From JBFMFH01 sp964481395 (lineage in GTDB: Bacteria > Acidobacteriota > Vicinamibacteria > Vicinamibacterales > JAKQTR01), in assembly GCA_964481395.1 (NCBI GenBank), contig CAYZYG010000009.1:10591-74590 (forward strand): a stretch of 64,000 bases of DNA, in the 5' to 3' direction. Positions 43,039 to 51,064 of this stretch are shown here, piece after piece. A model generated the notes under the pieces. It ran no database searches. It was not told the DNA's origin and saw only the letters and a list, made by a program, of their open reading frames with translations. Position numbers and translations under genes: made by a program. Each line of letters starts with the position of its first letter. Within the stretch, counting starts at the first letter, position 1.

Positions 43039-44457
43039 ATGTCGCCGGTGCAGAACTCACTCGCCCTGACGCCCGCTACGCAATCAGACCGCCTGCACGG
43101 CTGGAAAGAGATCGCGTCCTATCTCGGGCGCGGCGTGCGCACGGTGCAGCGCTGGGAGCGCGAGCTGGGCCTGCCGGTCTACCGGTTCGTGACGAAGGGG
43201 TCAGAGGTCGTCTACGCGCGGCGCGGCGAACTCGATGCCTGGATGAGTTCGACGGAGCGCACCCGGGCGGGTGGTCCGACTGCTCCGGAACAGCCGTCCG
43301 AACCCGAGCCTGCTCTGCTTCGGCGGCACGTGACACGCCTCGATCTCGGCTGGGCTGCACTGGCGATCGCGGTGTTCGTCGTGCTGCTGATGGGACTGGC
43401 CAACAGGCTGCCGGCCACGCTCTGGCCGTTCGGCGCCGGTCCTCCCGCGGAGGCGCCAGTCTCGGCCCGCTTCGACCATCAGCGCCTGCAGGTCTTCGAC
43501 GCCCAGGGCTCTCCTGTCTGGGAGCATCCGTTCGAGTTCCCCGTTGACGAGGGCGTGTATCGTTCGGGGTTTCTCGCCGATGGCCAGGCTCCAGGGATCG
43601 TCGTCGATGATGTGAACACCGACGGCGAACCCGAGGTCCTGCTCGTGCCGTGGGCCGCAGATTCAGGAAACCGGCGCCTCTACTGCTTCGGCTCGCGCGG
43701 TACTCTGCTGTTCTCTGCGCCGACCCTCCGTGCGGAGTCGGGTCGTCTCGCCCGCCGCGCGCAGGAATTCAGTGCCGGGCGTTTCGCGGTCACCGGCAGC
43801 GCCGGCGGGGCGAAGTCGATCTGGGTGAGCTTGCCTCACGCCTACAGGCCCGAGACGATCGTGCAGCGCCTGGATGGCCGGGGCCGCCTGGTCTCTGAGT
43901 ACGCGAGCGGCGGCACGGTCACGCTGTTGAAGGCGCTCTCCGTGAACGGACACCGCGTGATGCTGGTGGGTGGAACGAGCGCCGACTTGCAGGCGGCCAC
44001 GCTCGCGGTCCTGGACTACGACGACGCCGCAGGACAGGAACCGACCGGCGCCGTCGCCGGATGCGCGGATTGCAGCACGGCCGCACCGCTGGCGTTCCTC
44101 GCCTATCCCCGCCTGGCCGTCGCGGCGGCCGTGTCGCGGCCTCCCCTCGTCACCGCTGTGCAGACGCGCGCCGACGGCGGCCTGGACGTGTCCGTTCTGC
44201 AGGCCCGGCTGGGTATCGCTGCCGACCGCCCGTTCACGCATGCGGTGGTCGTCTACAGTTTCTCGCCGGACCTTCGCCTTGAATCGGCGATGGCAACCGA
44301 GGGCTACCTGCTGGCGCACTCGCAGCTGCAACTGGCAGGCAGTCTGGCGCGGCCGTTCGGCGAGGACGACCGACGTGCGATGTTGCCCGTGCGCGCCTGG
44401 CAGGGCGACGGTTTCGGGGCGGTGGCGCTGGGAGATCGGATTCCGTTCACACGGTAG
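43039..44457 (+). CDS. One-component membrane regulator: HTH, transmembrane helix, propeller-like sensor
   Basis: I start at ATG 43039, just before the DNA-binding domain; earlier in-frame codons run through repeat DNA. Of 472 residues, 15-65 are an excisionase/MerR-like winged helix (GWKEIASYLGRGVRTVQRWERELGLP, KGSEVVYARRGELDAWM). A Pro-rich linker and one membrane helix (LAIAVFVVLLMGLANRL, about 115-135) follow. The outer part is a beta-rich region with an FG-GAP-like blade (GIVVDDVNTDGEPEVLLVPW). The layout resembles ToxR-type regulators, with sensing outside and DNA binding inside. The ligand is unknown. Confidence 0.72.
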   Translation: MSPVQNSLALTPATQSDRLHGWKEIASYLGRGVRTVQRWERELGLPVYRFVTKGSEVVYARRGELDAWMSSTERTRAGGPTAPEQPSEPEPALLRRHVTRLDLGWAALAIAVFVVLLMGLANRLPATLWPFGAGPPAEAPVSARFDHQRLQVFDAQGSPVWEHPFEFPVDEGVYRSGFLADGQAPGIVVDDVNTDGEPEVLLVPWAADSGNRRLYCFGSRGTLLFSAPTLRAESGRLARRAQEFSAGRFAVTGSAGGAKSIWVSLPHAYRPETIVQRLDGRGRLVSEYASGGTVTLLKALSVNGHRVMLVGGTSADLQAATLAVLDYDDAAGQEPTGAVAGCADCSTAAPLAFLAYPRLAVAAAVSRPPLVTAVQTRADGGLDVSVLQARLGIAADRPFTHAVVVYSFSPDLRLESAMATEGYLLAHSQLQLAGSLARPFGEDDRRAMLPVRAWQGDGFGAVALGDRIPFTR

Positions 44458-44642
44458 TCCCCCTCTCGTCGGCCGCGCGCGGCTTCGCGTCGCTCCACCG
44501 GTCACTTACGAGAAGCGCGTCGTGGCTCGACGGGCTCTCGTCGTGTCGGTTCTGCCCGACCTGAGACGGGACGACGTGAGGCCGAGGTAGAATTCGACTC
44601 GTCGGCAGCAGCTTCAGGCCGTCGAGACGTCCGGAGGGAGCC

Positions 44643-45719
44643 ATGCGAGTGCGGGTGGCTGTCTGCGCCATGGTCTGGTCGTGTCTGGCGGGATCGGTGG
44701 TCGGCCTGTCGGCCACGCCACCGCAATCCGATGCGCGGCCGACGATCACCGTCGGGAACGTTACCGCGTCCCGGGGGCAGGTGGCGACGGGCTTCATTCA
44801 GGTCCCGGCGGGTTCGGATGACGAACTGAAGATTCCCGTCGCCGTCGTACACGGCGCGAAGCCCGGCCCTGTTCTCGCGCTGGTGGCTGGCCTGCACGGT
44901 ACGGAGTACGCGTCGATCGTCGCCCTGGAGCAGCTCATCGGCGGCCTCGACGCCACGATGATTTCCGGCACCGTCATCATCGTACCGCTGGTGAACGTCC
45001 CGTCGTTCGAGCGCAAGACGGCTCACCTCAACCCCGTCGACGGGAAGAACATGAACCGCACGTTTCCCGGACGAGCCGACGGCACGCAGAGCGAGCGCGC
45101 GGCGCTCGCCCTCACGCGGGAAGTCGTGGACCAATGCGATCACCTCATCGACCTGCACGGCGGGGATCTCGACGAGAGCCTGCGGCCGTATGCTTACTGG
45201 ACGGTCACCGGCGACCGCCGCCAGGACGCGATCTCGCGGGAGATGGCGCTGGCGTTCGGCCTCGACCACATCATCATCTCCGCGGACCGGCCGCGGGACC
45301 CGAGCCAGTCGCGCTATCTCGAGAACACCGCCACGCTGAGCGGCAAGCCCTCCCTGACCGCTGAAGCAGGACACGCCGGGCGAACCGACGCCGAGGACGT
45401 GACGGTGCTGGTCGACGGGTGCCTGAACGTGATGCGGTACCTGCGCATGCTGCCGGGCGCGCCGTCAGTCGTCGAGAACCCGGTATGGATCGAATCGACC
45501 GCGAGCATCACGAGTTCGCAGACGGGCCTGTTCTACCCCCTTGTGAAGCGCGGCGCTTACGTGCAGCAGGGGATGAAGGTCGGCTACGTCACCGACTTCT
45601 TCGGGAAAGTCGTCTTCGAGGCCCGCGCGCCGGAATCTGGCGTCATCCTCTACATTCGCGCCGTGCCGTCAATGACGAAGGGCGAAACGATCGCGAGCGT
45701 CGGCGTCGTCAGGCGCTGA
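44643..45719 (+). CDS. Succinylglutamate desuccinylase/aspartoacylase-family exported protein
   Basis: The 358-residue product has GAGG 7 nt before the ATG and a signal peptide (MRVRVAVCAMVWSCLAGSVV). The AstE/AspA M14-like zinc site is clear: VAGLHGTEYAS (HxxE), KNMNRTFPG (substrate carboxylate Arg) and LIDLHGGD (third His). The Glu expected as catalyst lies in LTAEAGHAG. A C-terminal biotinyl-like hairpin domain (YPLVKRGAYVQQGMKVGYVTDFFGKVV) is usual in this subfamily. Cytoplasmic members deacylate amino acids; an exported one may act on peptides or acyl amino acids. The substrate is unknown. Confidence 0.88.
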   Translation: MRVRVAVCAMVWSCLAGSVVGLSATPPQSDARPTITVGNVTASRGQVATGFIQVPAGSDDELKIPVAVVHGAKPGPVLALVAGLHGTEYASIVALEQLIGGLDATMISGTVIIVPLVNVPSFERKTAHLNPVDGKNMNRTFPGRADGTQSERAALALTREVVDQCDHLIDLHGGDLDESLRPYAYWTVTGDRRQDAISREMALAFGLDHIIISADRPRDPSQSRYLENTATLSGKPSLTAEAGHAGRTDAEDVTVLVDGCLNVMRYLRMLPGAPSVVENPVWIESTASITSSQTGLFYPLVKRGAYVQQGMKVGYVTDFFGKVVFEARAPESGVILYIRAVPSMTKGETIASVGVVRR

Positions 45720-45798
45720 ACCCGCGTCACGGCCGCAGCGACGCCGAGCAGCCATTCCCGCAGATCGGCGATAATGGGGAGACTCCGAGCCTTGATTG

Positions 45799-48700
45799 AT
45801 GACCTGCCCCCGATGCGGTACCAGCGCGCCGCCACGTGACGGTGTCTGCGGAACCTGCGGCGAACCATCGCCTGCGGGCGACCAGACCATCCTGCCGGGC
45901 GGCCAGCTGCCAGCGGACCAGACCACCCTGCCTTCTGCCGCGGGCGTCGGCGGCGACGAGGCCCCTCTCGTGCCAGATGCCCCGGGCGCGACGATGGTGC
46001 CGTCCCGACCGCCCGATCCCGACTCGACGATCCTGCCGCAGACGAGTCCGGCGCCTGAGGCGACGGTCTTGCCCTTGGTGCCGGCGGACCCCGACGGAAC
46101 CGTTACACCAGAAAGCCGCCCCCCGGCGCGTTCGCGCACCAATACCGGATCGTCGGTTGGCACGACTGGCGGCGCGAGCGCGGTCCTCGAAGTCGGCCAA
46201 CCGTTCGGAAGCCGGTATCACATCATCCGGGTTCTCGGCGAAGGCGGGATGGGCGCCGTCTACCAGGCCTGGGACGAGGAGTTGGGCGTGGCCGTCGCGC
46301 TCAAGGTGATCAGGCCCGAGGTGCTGAGCGATCCCGTCCAGGCGAGGGAGCTTGAACGCCGCTTCAAGCGCGAGCTGCTGCTGGCGCGTCAGGTCACGCA
46401 CAAGAACGTCGTCCGCATTCACGATCTCGGCGAAGTCGAGGGCATCAAGTACATCACGATGACCTTCGTGCACGGCGACGACCTGGCCACCGCGCTGAAG
46501 AAGGACGGGCGGCTCCCGGTGCCGCGCGTACTCGCAGCTGCACGGCAGGTCGTGTCCGGCTTGCAGGCCGCGCACGAGGCGGGCGTGGTGCACCGCGACC
46601 TGAAACCCGCCAACATCATGATGGACGCCGACGGCAGCGCGCTCATCATGGACTTCGGCATCGCGCTGTCGACCGGTGACGGCGAGAAGAAGACCGGGCA
46701 GGCGGGCGCGGCCGCGCAAGCGTCTGCCGTCCAGGATGACGCCGCCACCATGATGGGGGCGCCGCCGCCGCCAGACCTGATGCGGGCGACCGGCAGCGGC
46801 ACCATCCTCAGCACGCGCTCGGGCGGCATCGTCGGCACGCTGGAGTACATGGCGCCCGAACAGGCCCGAGGCGAGAAGGTCGATCACCGCGCGGACATCT
46901 ACGCGTTCGGGCTGATTCTCTCAGACCTGCTGACGGGACGACGCGAGGCCAAACCCGGGTCGACCCCGTGGGACACGCTGACGGATCGCATTACCACCGC
47001 CCCCGCGCCACTGCGCGGACGGTGCGCCGACATCCCAGAAGCGCTGGATGCCGTCGTCACGAAGTGCGTGCAACTCGATCCGGCGGCTCGCTATCAGACG
47101 ACGGCCGAACTGGCCGCGGCCCTCTCGCGGCTGGACGATGAAGGGAACTCGATACCCGAGCCGGTCGTGAAGCGCTTCACACCGAAGGTCCTGGCCGCCG
47201 CGGCAGCCCTGGTCATGACGCTGGTTGGCGGGACGTACTTCCTGGCCCGAGGGCCGGGAGAGGCGCCGCCTCCGCCAGAGCCGATGTCGGTGCTGATTGC
47301 CGATTTCGCCAACAACACCCAGGAGCCTGTGTTCAATGGCCTGATCGAGCAGGCGATGACCGTCGGCGTCGAAGGCGCCTCCTTCGTGTCCGCGTACCCG
47401 CGCGCCGACGCGTTGAAGGTGGCCGGCCAGGTCAGACCCGGCAGCAGACTCGACGACGCGACGGCGGCGCTCGTCGCGCTGCGTGAAGGCGTGGACCGGG
47501 TCATCACGGGCGCCATCAGCAAGGACGGCTCCCGCTATCGGGTCGACGTGAGACTGATCGATCCTTCGGAGGCCGCGGAACAGCAGGTGCTGGCTTCGTG
47601 GGACGGACAGGCGTCCGACCGGGACGCCGTCCTTCCGGCGGTGGCCCGTCTGGCCACCAGCGTCCGCGAGGGGCTTGGTGATACGACGGCCGCGAGCGAC
47701 GCCACGCGCGATGAGGAGAGCTTCACGGCCTCGTCGCTCGAGGCTGCGCAGGCGTACACGGCGGCTCAGGAGTTCCAATGGGCCGGCAAGTACCAGGAGG
47801 CCTTCGACCAGTACAAGCGGGCCTCGGAGCTCGATCCCACCATGGGGCGGGCATTCTCGGGGCTCGGGGCGATGGCGAGCAGCCTCGGGCGGACCGCCGA
47901 GGCGGAGGAGTACTACAAGCAAGCGCTCGGGCGGCTGAATCGCATGACGGACCGGGAGAAGTACCGCACGCGTGGCGGCTACTATCTGCTCACGCGCAAC
48001 TCGGACAAGGCGCGCGAGGAGATGCAGGCGCTCGTTCAGCAGTACCCGGCCGACAGTGCGGGCCTGATCAACCTGGCGCTGGCCGAATTCTACCGGCGCA
48101 ACATGGCGAAGTCCGTCGAACTGGGGCTCCAGGCATCTGCTCTCCTGCCGCGCAACGTGCTGTACAAGAACAACACCGCGTTGTTCGCGATGTACGCCGG
48201 CAACTTCGAGCTGGCCGAGAAGGAAGCCAGCGGCGTGCTCGAGATCAACCCCGAGTTCGCGAAGGCGTTTGTGGCCATCGCGTTGTCGCAGCTTGCGCTC
48301 GACCGGGTGGCCGATGCCGACACGACGTGGCGACGCCTGGAACCGCTGCCAGGGTCGGCCACGTGGTTCGAGGCCCTCGGGCTGGCCGATCTGGCCATGT
48401 ACCAGGGCAAGCTCTCCGATGCCGCCACGCTCCTTGACGCGGCCGTGAAGGCCGAGGCCGACCCGTCGCGCCAGGCCCGGCTGCTCGTGACGCTGGCCGA
48501 GGTCAGGAACCTCCAGGGGCGCTGGCGCGACGCCGTGAAGCTGGCCCGGCAGGCTACGACGGTGAGCGATCGAGCCAGCATCGCGTTCCTGGCCGGGCGC
48601 GAGCTTGCGAAGGGCGGGCAGACGAGAGAAGCCTTCGAGATCGTCCGCAAGCTCCTGCAGCGCCTCGACGCCGAGTCGCTGGCCAACGCCCGCGTCCTCG

Positions 48701-49074
48701 AAGGCGAGATCGCGCTCGAGGAGAACGATCCGCGCAAGGCCATCGAGCGCTTCAAGACGGCTCAGCAGTTCGCCGACTCCTGGCTGGGCCGCTTCGGCCT
48801 CGGACGCGCGTACCTCGCCGCGGGCGCGATTGCCGAGGCCGACTCGGAGTTCGACCTCTGCTTCAAGCGGCGCGGCGAGGCCACAGCCGTGCTGCTCGAC
48901 GACGTGCCGACGTACCGGCTGTTCGCGCCGGTGCTGTACTACCAGGGCCGTGTCCGGCAGGAGTTGGGCAGTCCCGACGCGTCCGCGTCGTACGAGGCAT
49001 TCGTGGCGCTGAAGGCGAACGGCGACGAGCAGGGGCTCGTGGCCGACGCCCGCACGCGGCTGGCCGCGCAGTAG
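45799..49074 (+). CDS. Membrane Ser/Thr protein kinase with zinc ribbon, TolB-like domain and TPRs
   Basis: The 1091-residue protein begins with a zinc ribbon (CPRCG at 4-8, CGTCGE at about 18-23) and a Pro/Thr-rich linker. The Hanks-type kinase (about 137-440) has GEGGMGAVY, VALKVI, HRDLKPANIM (His265, Asp267), DFG and GTLEYMAPEQ. The activation segment between DFG and GTLEYM is about 60 residues, roughly 40 longer than usual, rich in Ala, Gly, Ser and Thr. A membrane helix follows near 475-495, then a TolB N-terminal-like domain (VLIADFANNTQEPVFNGL) and TPR-like helices to the end. Multidomain kinases of this type are common in Acidobacteriota. It lies 79 nt after the deacylase gene. Its targets are unknown. 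Confidence 0.92.
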   Translation: MTCPRCGTSAPPRDGVCGTCGEPSPAGDQTILPGGQLPADQTTLPSAAGVGGDEAPLVPDAPGATMVPSRPPDPDSTILPQTSPAPEATVLPLVPADPDGTVTPESRPPARSRTNTGSSVGTTGGASAVLEVGQPFGSRYHIIRVLGEGGMGAVYQAWDEELGVAVALKVIRPEVLSDPVQARELERRFKRELLLARQVTHKNVVRIHDLGEVEGIKYITMTFVHGDDLATALKKDGRLPVPRVLAAARQVVSGLQAAHEAGVVHRDLKPANIMMDADGSALIMDFGIALSTGDGEKKTGQAGAAAQASAVQDDAATMMGAPPPPDLMRATGSGTILSTRSGGIVGTLEYMAPEQARGEKVDHRADIYAFGLILSDLLTGRREAKPGSTPWDTLTDRITTAPAPLRGRCADIPEALDAVVTKCVQLDPAARYQTTAELAAALSRLDDEGNSIPEPVVKRFTPKVLAAAAALVMTLVGGTYFLARGPGEAPPPPEPMSVLIADFANNTQEPVFNGLIEQAMTVGVEGASFVSAYPRADALKVAGQVRPGSRLDDATAALVALREGVDRVITGAISKDGSRYRVDVRLIDPSEAAEQQVLASWDGQASDRDAVLPAVARLATSVREGLGDTTAASDATRDEESFTASSLEAAQAYTAAQEFQWAGKYQEAFDQYKRASELDPTMGRAFSGLGAMASSLGRTAEAEEYYKQALGRLNRMTDREKYRTRGGYYLLTRNSDKAREEMQALVQQYPADSAGLINLALAEFYRRNMAKSVELGLQASALLPRNVLYKNNTALFAMYAGNFELAEKEASGVLEINPEFAKAFVAIALSQLALDRVADADTTWRRLEPLPGSATWFEALGLADLAMYQGKLSDAATLLDAAVKAEADPSRQARLLVTLAEVRNLQGRWRDAVKLARQATTVSDRASIAFLAGRELAKGGQTREAFEIVRKLLQRLDAESLANARVLEGEIALEENDPRKAIERFKTAQQFADSWLGRFGLGRAYLAAGAIAEADSEFDLCFKRRGEATAVLLDDVPTYRLFAPVLYYQGRVRQELGSPDASASYEAFVALKANGDEQGLVADARTRLAAQ

Positions 49075-49113
49075 GCTTGACCGCCGGTTCGCGAGGACAC
49101 TCGGTCTCGAGTG

Positions 49114-49144
49114 TTGACGGCCGCGTAGTAAGACGATATCTTAC
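49114..49144 (+). promoter_or_regulatory. Promoter and operator palindrome of AbrB-PIN pair
   Basis: TTGACG (49114-49119) and TATCTT (49137-49142) are 17 nt apart and fit a sigma-70 promoter. The perfect palindrome GTAAGACGATATCTTAC (49128-49144) overlaps the -10 box, as expected for autorepression by an AbrB-type antitoxin. The start codon at 49149 is so close that the mRNA may be nearly leaderless. Confidence 0.6.
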
Positions 49145-49148
49145 CTTC

Positions 49149-49400
49149 ATGACCACCGTGATCTCCAGCAAGGGCCAGATCGTGCTCCCCGCCGAGATCC
49201 GAAGGCAGGACGACATCCGCCCGGGGGAGGAGTTCAAGGTCGAGCGCCTCGATCCCGGAGAGTACCGTCTGACGCGTCTGACTCGGAGGAAGAACGCCGG
49301 CCTCGTGGATGTGCTCCTGTCGTGTCCGGCAGAGGGCGGGCTCAGTCCGATCGACCGGACGGAGACGACCGACGACATCCATCTCCCGGGCGTGGCCTGA
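49149..49400 (+). CDS. AbrB/MazE-type (VapB-like) antitoxin
   Basis: The 83-residue product begins with the swapped-hairpin pattern VISSKGQIVLPAEIRRQDDIRPGEEF, the DNA-binding AbrB/SpoVT fold. The acidic, less conserved C-terminal half (LVDVLLSCPAEGG) would wrap the toxin. No Shine-Dalgarno sequence is visible, in keeping with the close promoter. Its stop shares one base with the toxin start (TGATG at 49398-49402), so translation is coupled. Confidence 0.9.
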   Translation: MTTVISSKGQIVLPAEIRRQDDIRPGEEFKVERLDPGEYRLTRLTRRKNAGLVDVLLSCPAEGGLSPIDRTETTDDIHLPGVA

Positions 49401-49828
49401 TGTTCCTCGTCGATGCGAACGTGCTCAGTGAGGCCACGAAGCCTCAGCCGGACCGAAAGGTCGTCGACTGGCTGCGCGCGAACGAAGCGACGATCGTCGT
49501 GGACGCCATCGTGCTCGGAGAACTGCGGGCCGGCGTCCTCACACGGCCGGCCGGACGCAAGCGCGAGCAACTCGAGCGCTGGTTTGCCGTACTGGTTGAG
49601 ACCGTCGAGTGCGTTCCCTGGGACGCTCGGGTCGGCCTGCGATGGGCCGGACTGATTGCCGATCTCAGACGGCGCGGGCGCACGCTGCCGCTCCTCGACA
49701 GTATGATTGCCGCGACCGCGTTGGAGCACGAGTTCACTGTGGTGACCCGCAACGTCCGTGACTTCCGTCGGGCGGGCGTGAAGGTTCTGGATCCGTTCGC
49801 GTCACAGCCGAAATCACGGCCGGAGTGA
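49400..49828 (+). CDS. PIN-domain toxin (VapC-like ribonuclease)
   Basis: The 142-residue protein contains the PIN acids: Asp5 in MFLVDANVLSEA, Glu in VLGELRAGVL, Asp in LLDSMIAATAL and the last Asp in VVTRNVRDF. It should be a Mg-dependent ribonuclease held in check by the antitoxin encoded just upstream. Its sequence resembles the toxin at 23391, but that one is paired with a Phd-type antitoxin. Confidence 0.92.
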   Translation: MFLVDANVLSEATKPQPDRKVVDWLRANEATIVVDAIVLGELRAGVLTRPAGRKREQLERWFAVLVETVECVPWDARVGLRWAGLIADLRRRGRTLPLLDSMIAATALEHEFTVVTRNVRDFRRAGVKVLDPFASQPKSRPE

Positions 49829-49898
49829 TTCCGGCCGAAGACCGAAATCATCCACCGAAATCAGTCCGGGAGTGTCCGGGAGTGATTGCGCGAACCGC

Positions 49899-50954
49899 AT
49901 GCCTGTTGCCATCACCCGTGGCGTGAGCGCGTCGCTGGCCTCGTGCGAGCTGACGCACCTGGCGCGGGCGCCGATTGACCTGAACCTGGCTTGCGCCCAG
50001 CACGCGGCGTACGAGGCGGCGCTCGAGCGCGCGGGCTGCCGGGTCGTCTGCCTGCCGCCGCTGGACGACTGTCCGGATGCGGTGTTCGTCGAGGACGTCG
50101 CGGTGGTGCTCGACGAGATCGCCATCGTCACGAGGCCTGGTGCGGAGTCCAGGCGGGGCGAGGTCGAATCCGTTGCGCGGGCGCTCGGGGGCTACCGCAG
50201 CGTCAGGCGCATCGAGCCGCCGGGCACGCTCGACGGCGGGGACGTGCTGAGGCTCGGCCGGCGAATCTACGTCGGCTTGTCCGGGCGCAGCAACCAGAGC
50301 GGGATCGAGCAACTCGGGGCGATGCTGGCCCCGCACGGCTACGAGGTCACGGCCGTGCCCGTGACCGGCTGCCTGCACCTGAAGTCGGCGGTGACGGAAG
50401 TTGCCCTGGGCGTGATCCTCGTCAATCCCGAGTGGGTGAACGCGGCTACGTTCGTCGATGTGGAGGTGATCGAGGTCGATCCCGCCGAGCCTTACGCGGC
50501 GAACGGGCTGTTCATCGCCTCGCCGCCGGCTGCGCCCGCGCCCGCCGAGCCACCAGCGTTATCTGCGAACCTCCCCCGGGTCGTCATTCCGGGGCCGGAT
50601 CCCTCGGCCTGTCCGTTGGGGGCCGAGGGGCGGGCGGCACCAGGAATCCGGCCCTGGATTCCCACTTCCGCGGGAATGACGCCAGGAACTCCCAGGGCCT
50701 GTCCCAGCGCGTCCTGGCCCACGCGCTGGGACGAGGCAGCACCGAGTCCCGAATCCCGATTCCCGACTCCCGACGAGAGTCACCTCTGCGTCCGTCTCCC
50801 GCCGTCCCACTCGACGCTCATCTACCCCGCATCGTTTCCCCGCACGCGCGCCCGGCTGGAAGCTCACGGCATTCGACTTGAGATCGTCGACGTCTCGGAG
50901 CTGCAGAAGGCCGAAGGCGCGGTGACCTGCTGCAGCCTGGTGTTTCGCGACTAA
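49899..50954 (+). CDS. Dimethylargininase (DDAH)-like hydrolase with in-frame repeat insertion
   Basis: ATG at 49899 fits the family start (MPVAITRGVSASLASCELTH). The DDAH signature residues are present: FVEDVAVV (Asp/Glu), LDGGDVLRLG, CLHLKSAVTEV (catalytic His) and VTCCSLVF near the C-terminus (nucleophile Cys). DDAH hydrolyses methylated arginines to citrulline. The protein has 351 residues where about 255 are usual. The surplus lies between YAANGLFI and TLIYPASFPRTR (about 50525-50808) and is encoded by a dRS3-like element, a 12-bp hairpin and a heptamer array, all in frame with no stop. The insert is Pro/Ala/Ser/Arg-rich and probably a disordered loop. Activity is possible but untested. 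Frame loss downstream would remove the catalytic Cys. Confidence 0.85.
   Translation: MPVAITRGVSASLASCELTHLARAPIDLNLACAQHAAYEAALERAGCRVVCLPPLDDCPDAVFVEDVAVVLDEIAIVTRPGAESRRGEVESVARALGGYRSVRRIEPPGTLDGGDVLRLGRRIYVGLSGRSNQSGIEQLGAMLAPHGYEVTAVPVTGCLHLKSAVTEVALGVILVNPEWVNAATFVDVEVIEVDPAEPYAANGLFIASPPAAPAPAEPPALSANLPRVVIPGPDPSACPLGAEGRAAPGIRPWIPTSAGMTPGTPRACPSASWPTRWDEAAPSPESRFPTPDESHLCVRLPPSHSTLIYPASFPRTRARLEAHGIRLEIVDVSELQKAEGAVTCCSLVFRD
50582..50681. repeat. dRS3-like palindromic repeat element, copy 2, inside a CDS
   Basis: The 100-bp element has CGTCATTCC and GGAATGACG ends and the core ATTCCC-ACTTCCGC-GGGAAT (50658-50677). Its right 39 bp match 14405-14443 with three differences; the left part differs and holds its own hairpin (CTCGGCC/GGCCGAG). 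It lies in the DDAH-like reading frame. Confidence 0.8.
50701..50771. repeat. 12-bp hairpin and four-unit heptamer array inside a CDS
   Basis: GTCCCAGCGCGT (50701-50712) and ACGCGCTGGGAC (50721-50732) are perfectly complementary with an 8-nt loop. GAGTCCC, GAATCCC, GATTCCC, GACTCCC follow at 50744-50771. Both are typical of the intergenic repeats elsewhere but here they are translated. Confidence 0.75.
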
Positions 50955-50961
50955 CCGTACA

Positions 50962-51049
50962 GACGAACGGCGGGTGCGGCCCGCTGCCGCACCCGCCGCC
51001 GTTCGTCCCGTCCGTTCGTCCCGTTCGTCCCGTTCGTCCCGTTCGTCCC
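50962..51049. terminator. Strong hairpin followed by 9-bp tandem repeats between convergent genes
   Basis: GACGAACGGCGGGTGCGGC (50962-50980) pairs with GCCGCACCCG and CCGCCGTTCGTC (50986-51007) over 19 bp with a 3-nt bulge. Then GTTCGTCCC repeats four times at 51014-51049. The hairpin fits a bidirectional terminator; the repeat is a separate 9-bp array. Confidence 0.6.
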
Positions 51050-51064
51050 GTCCGTCCGGCTCGG

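Noticed and set aside
50525..50808. Insertion sequence inside the DDAH-like gene
   Set aside because: No transposase, no terminal inverted repeats framing the whole insert and no target duplication visible; the insert is a mosaic of short repeats instead.
49899..50954. Gene decay of the DDAH-like enzyme
   Set aside because: The frame is open through the insert, and the residues expected for catalysis are present on both sides, so I keep it as a CDS with an insertion.
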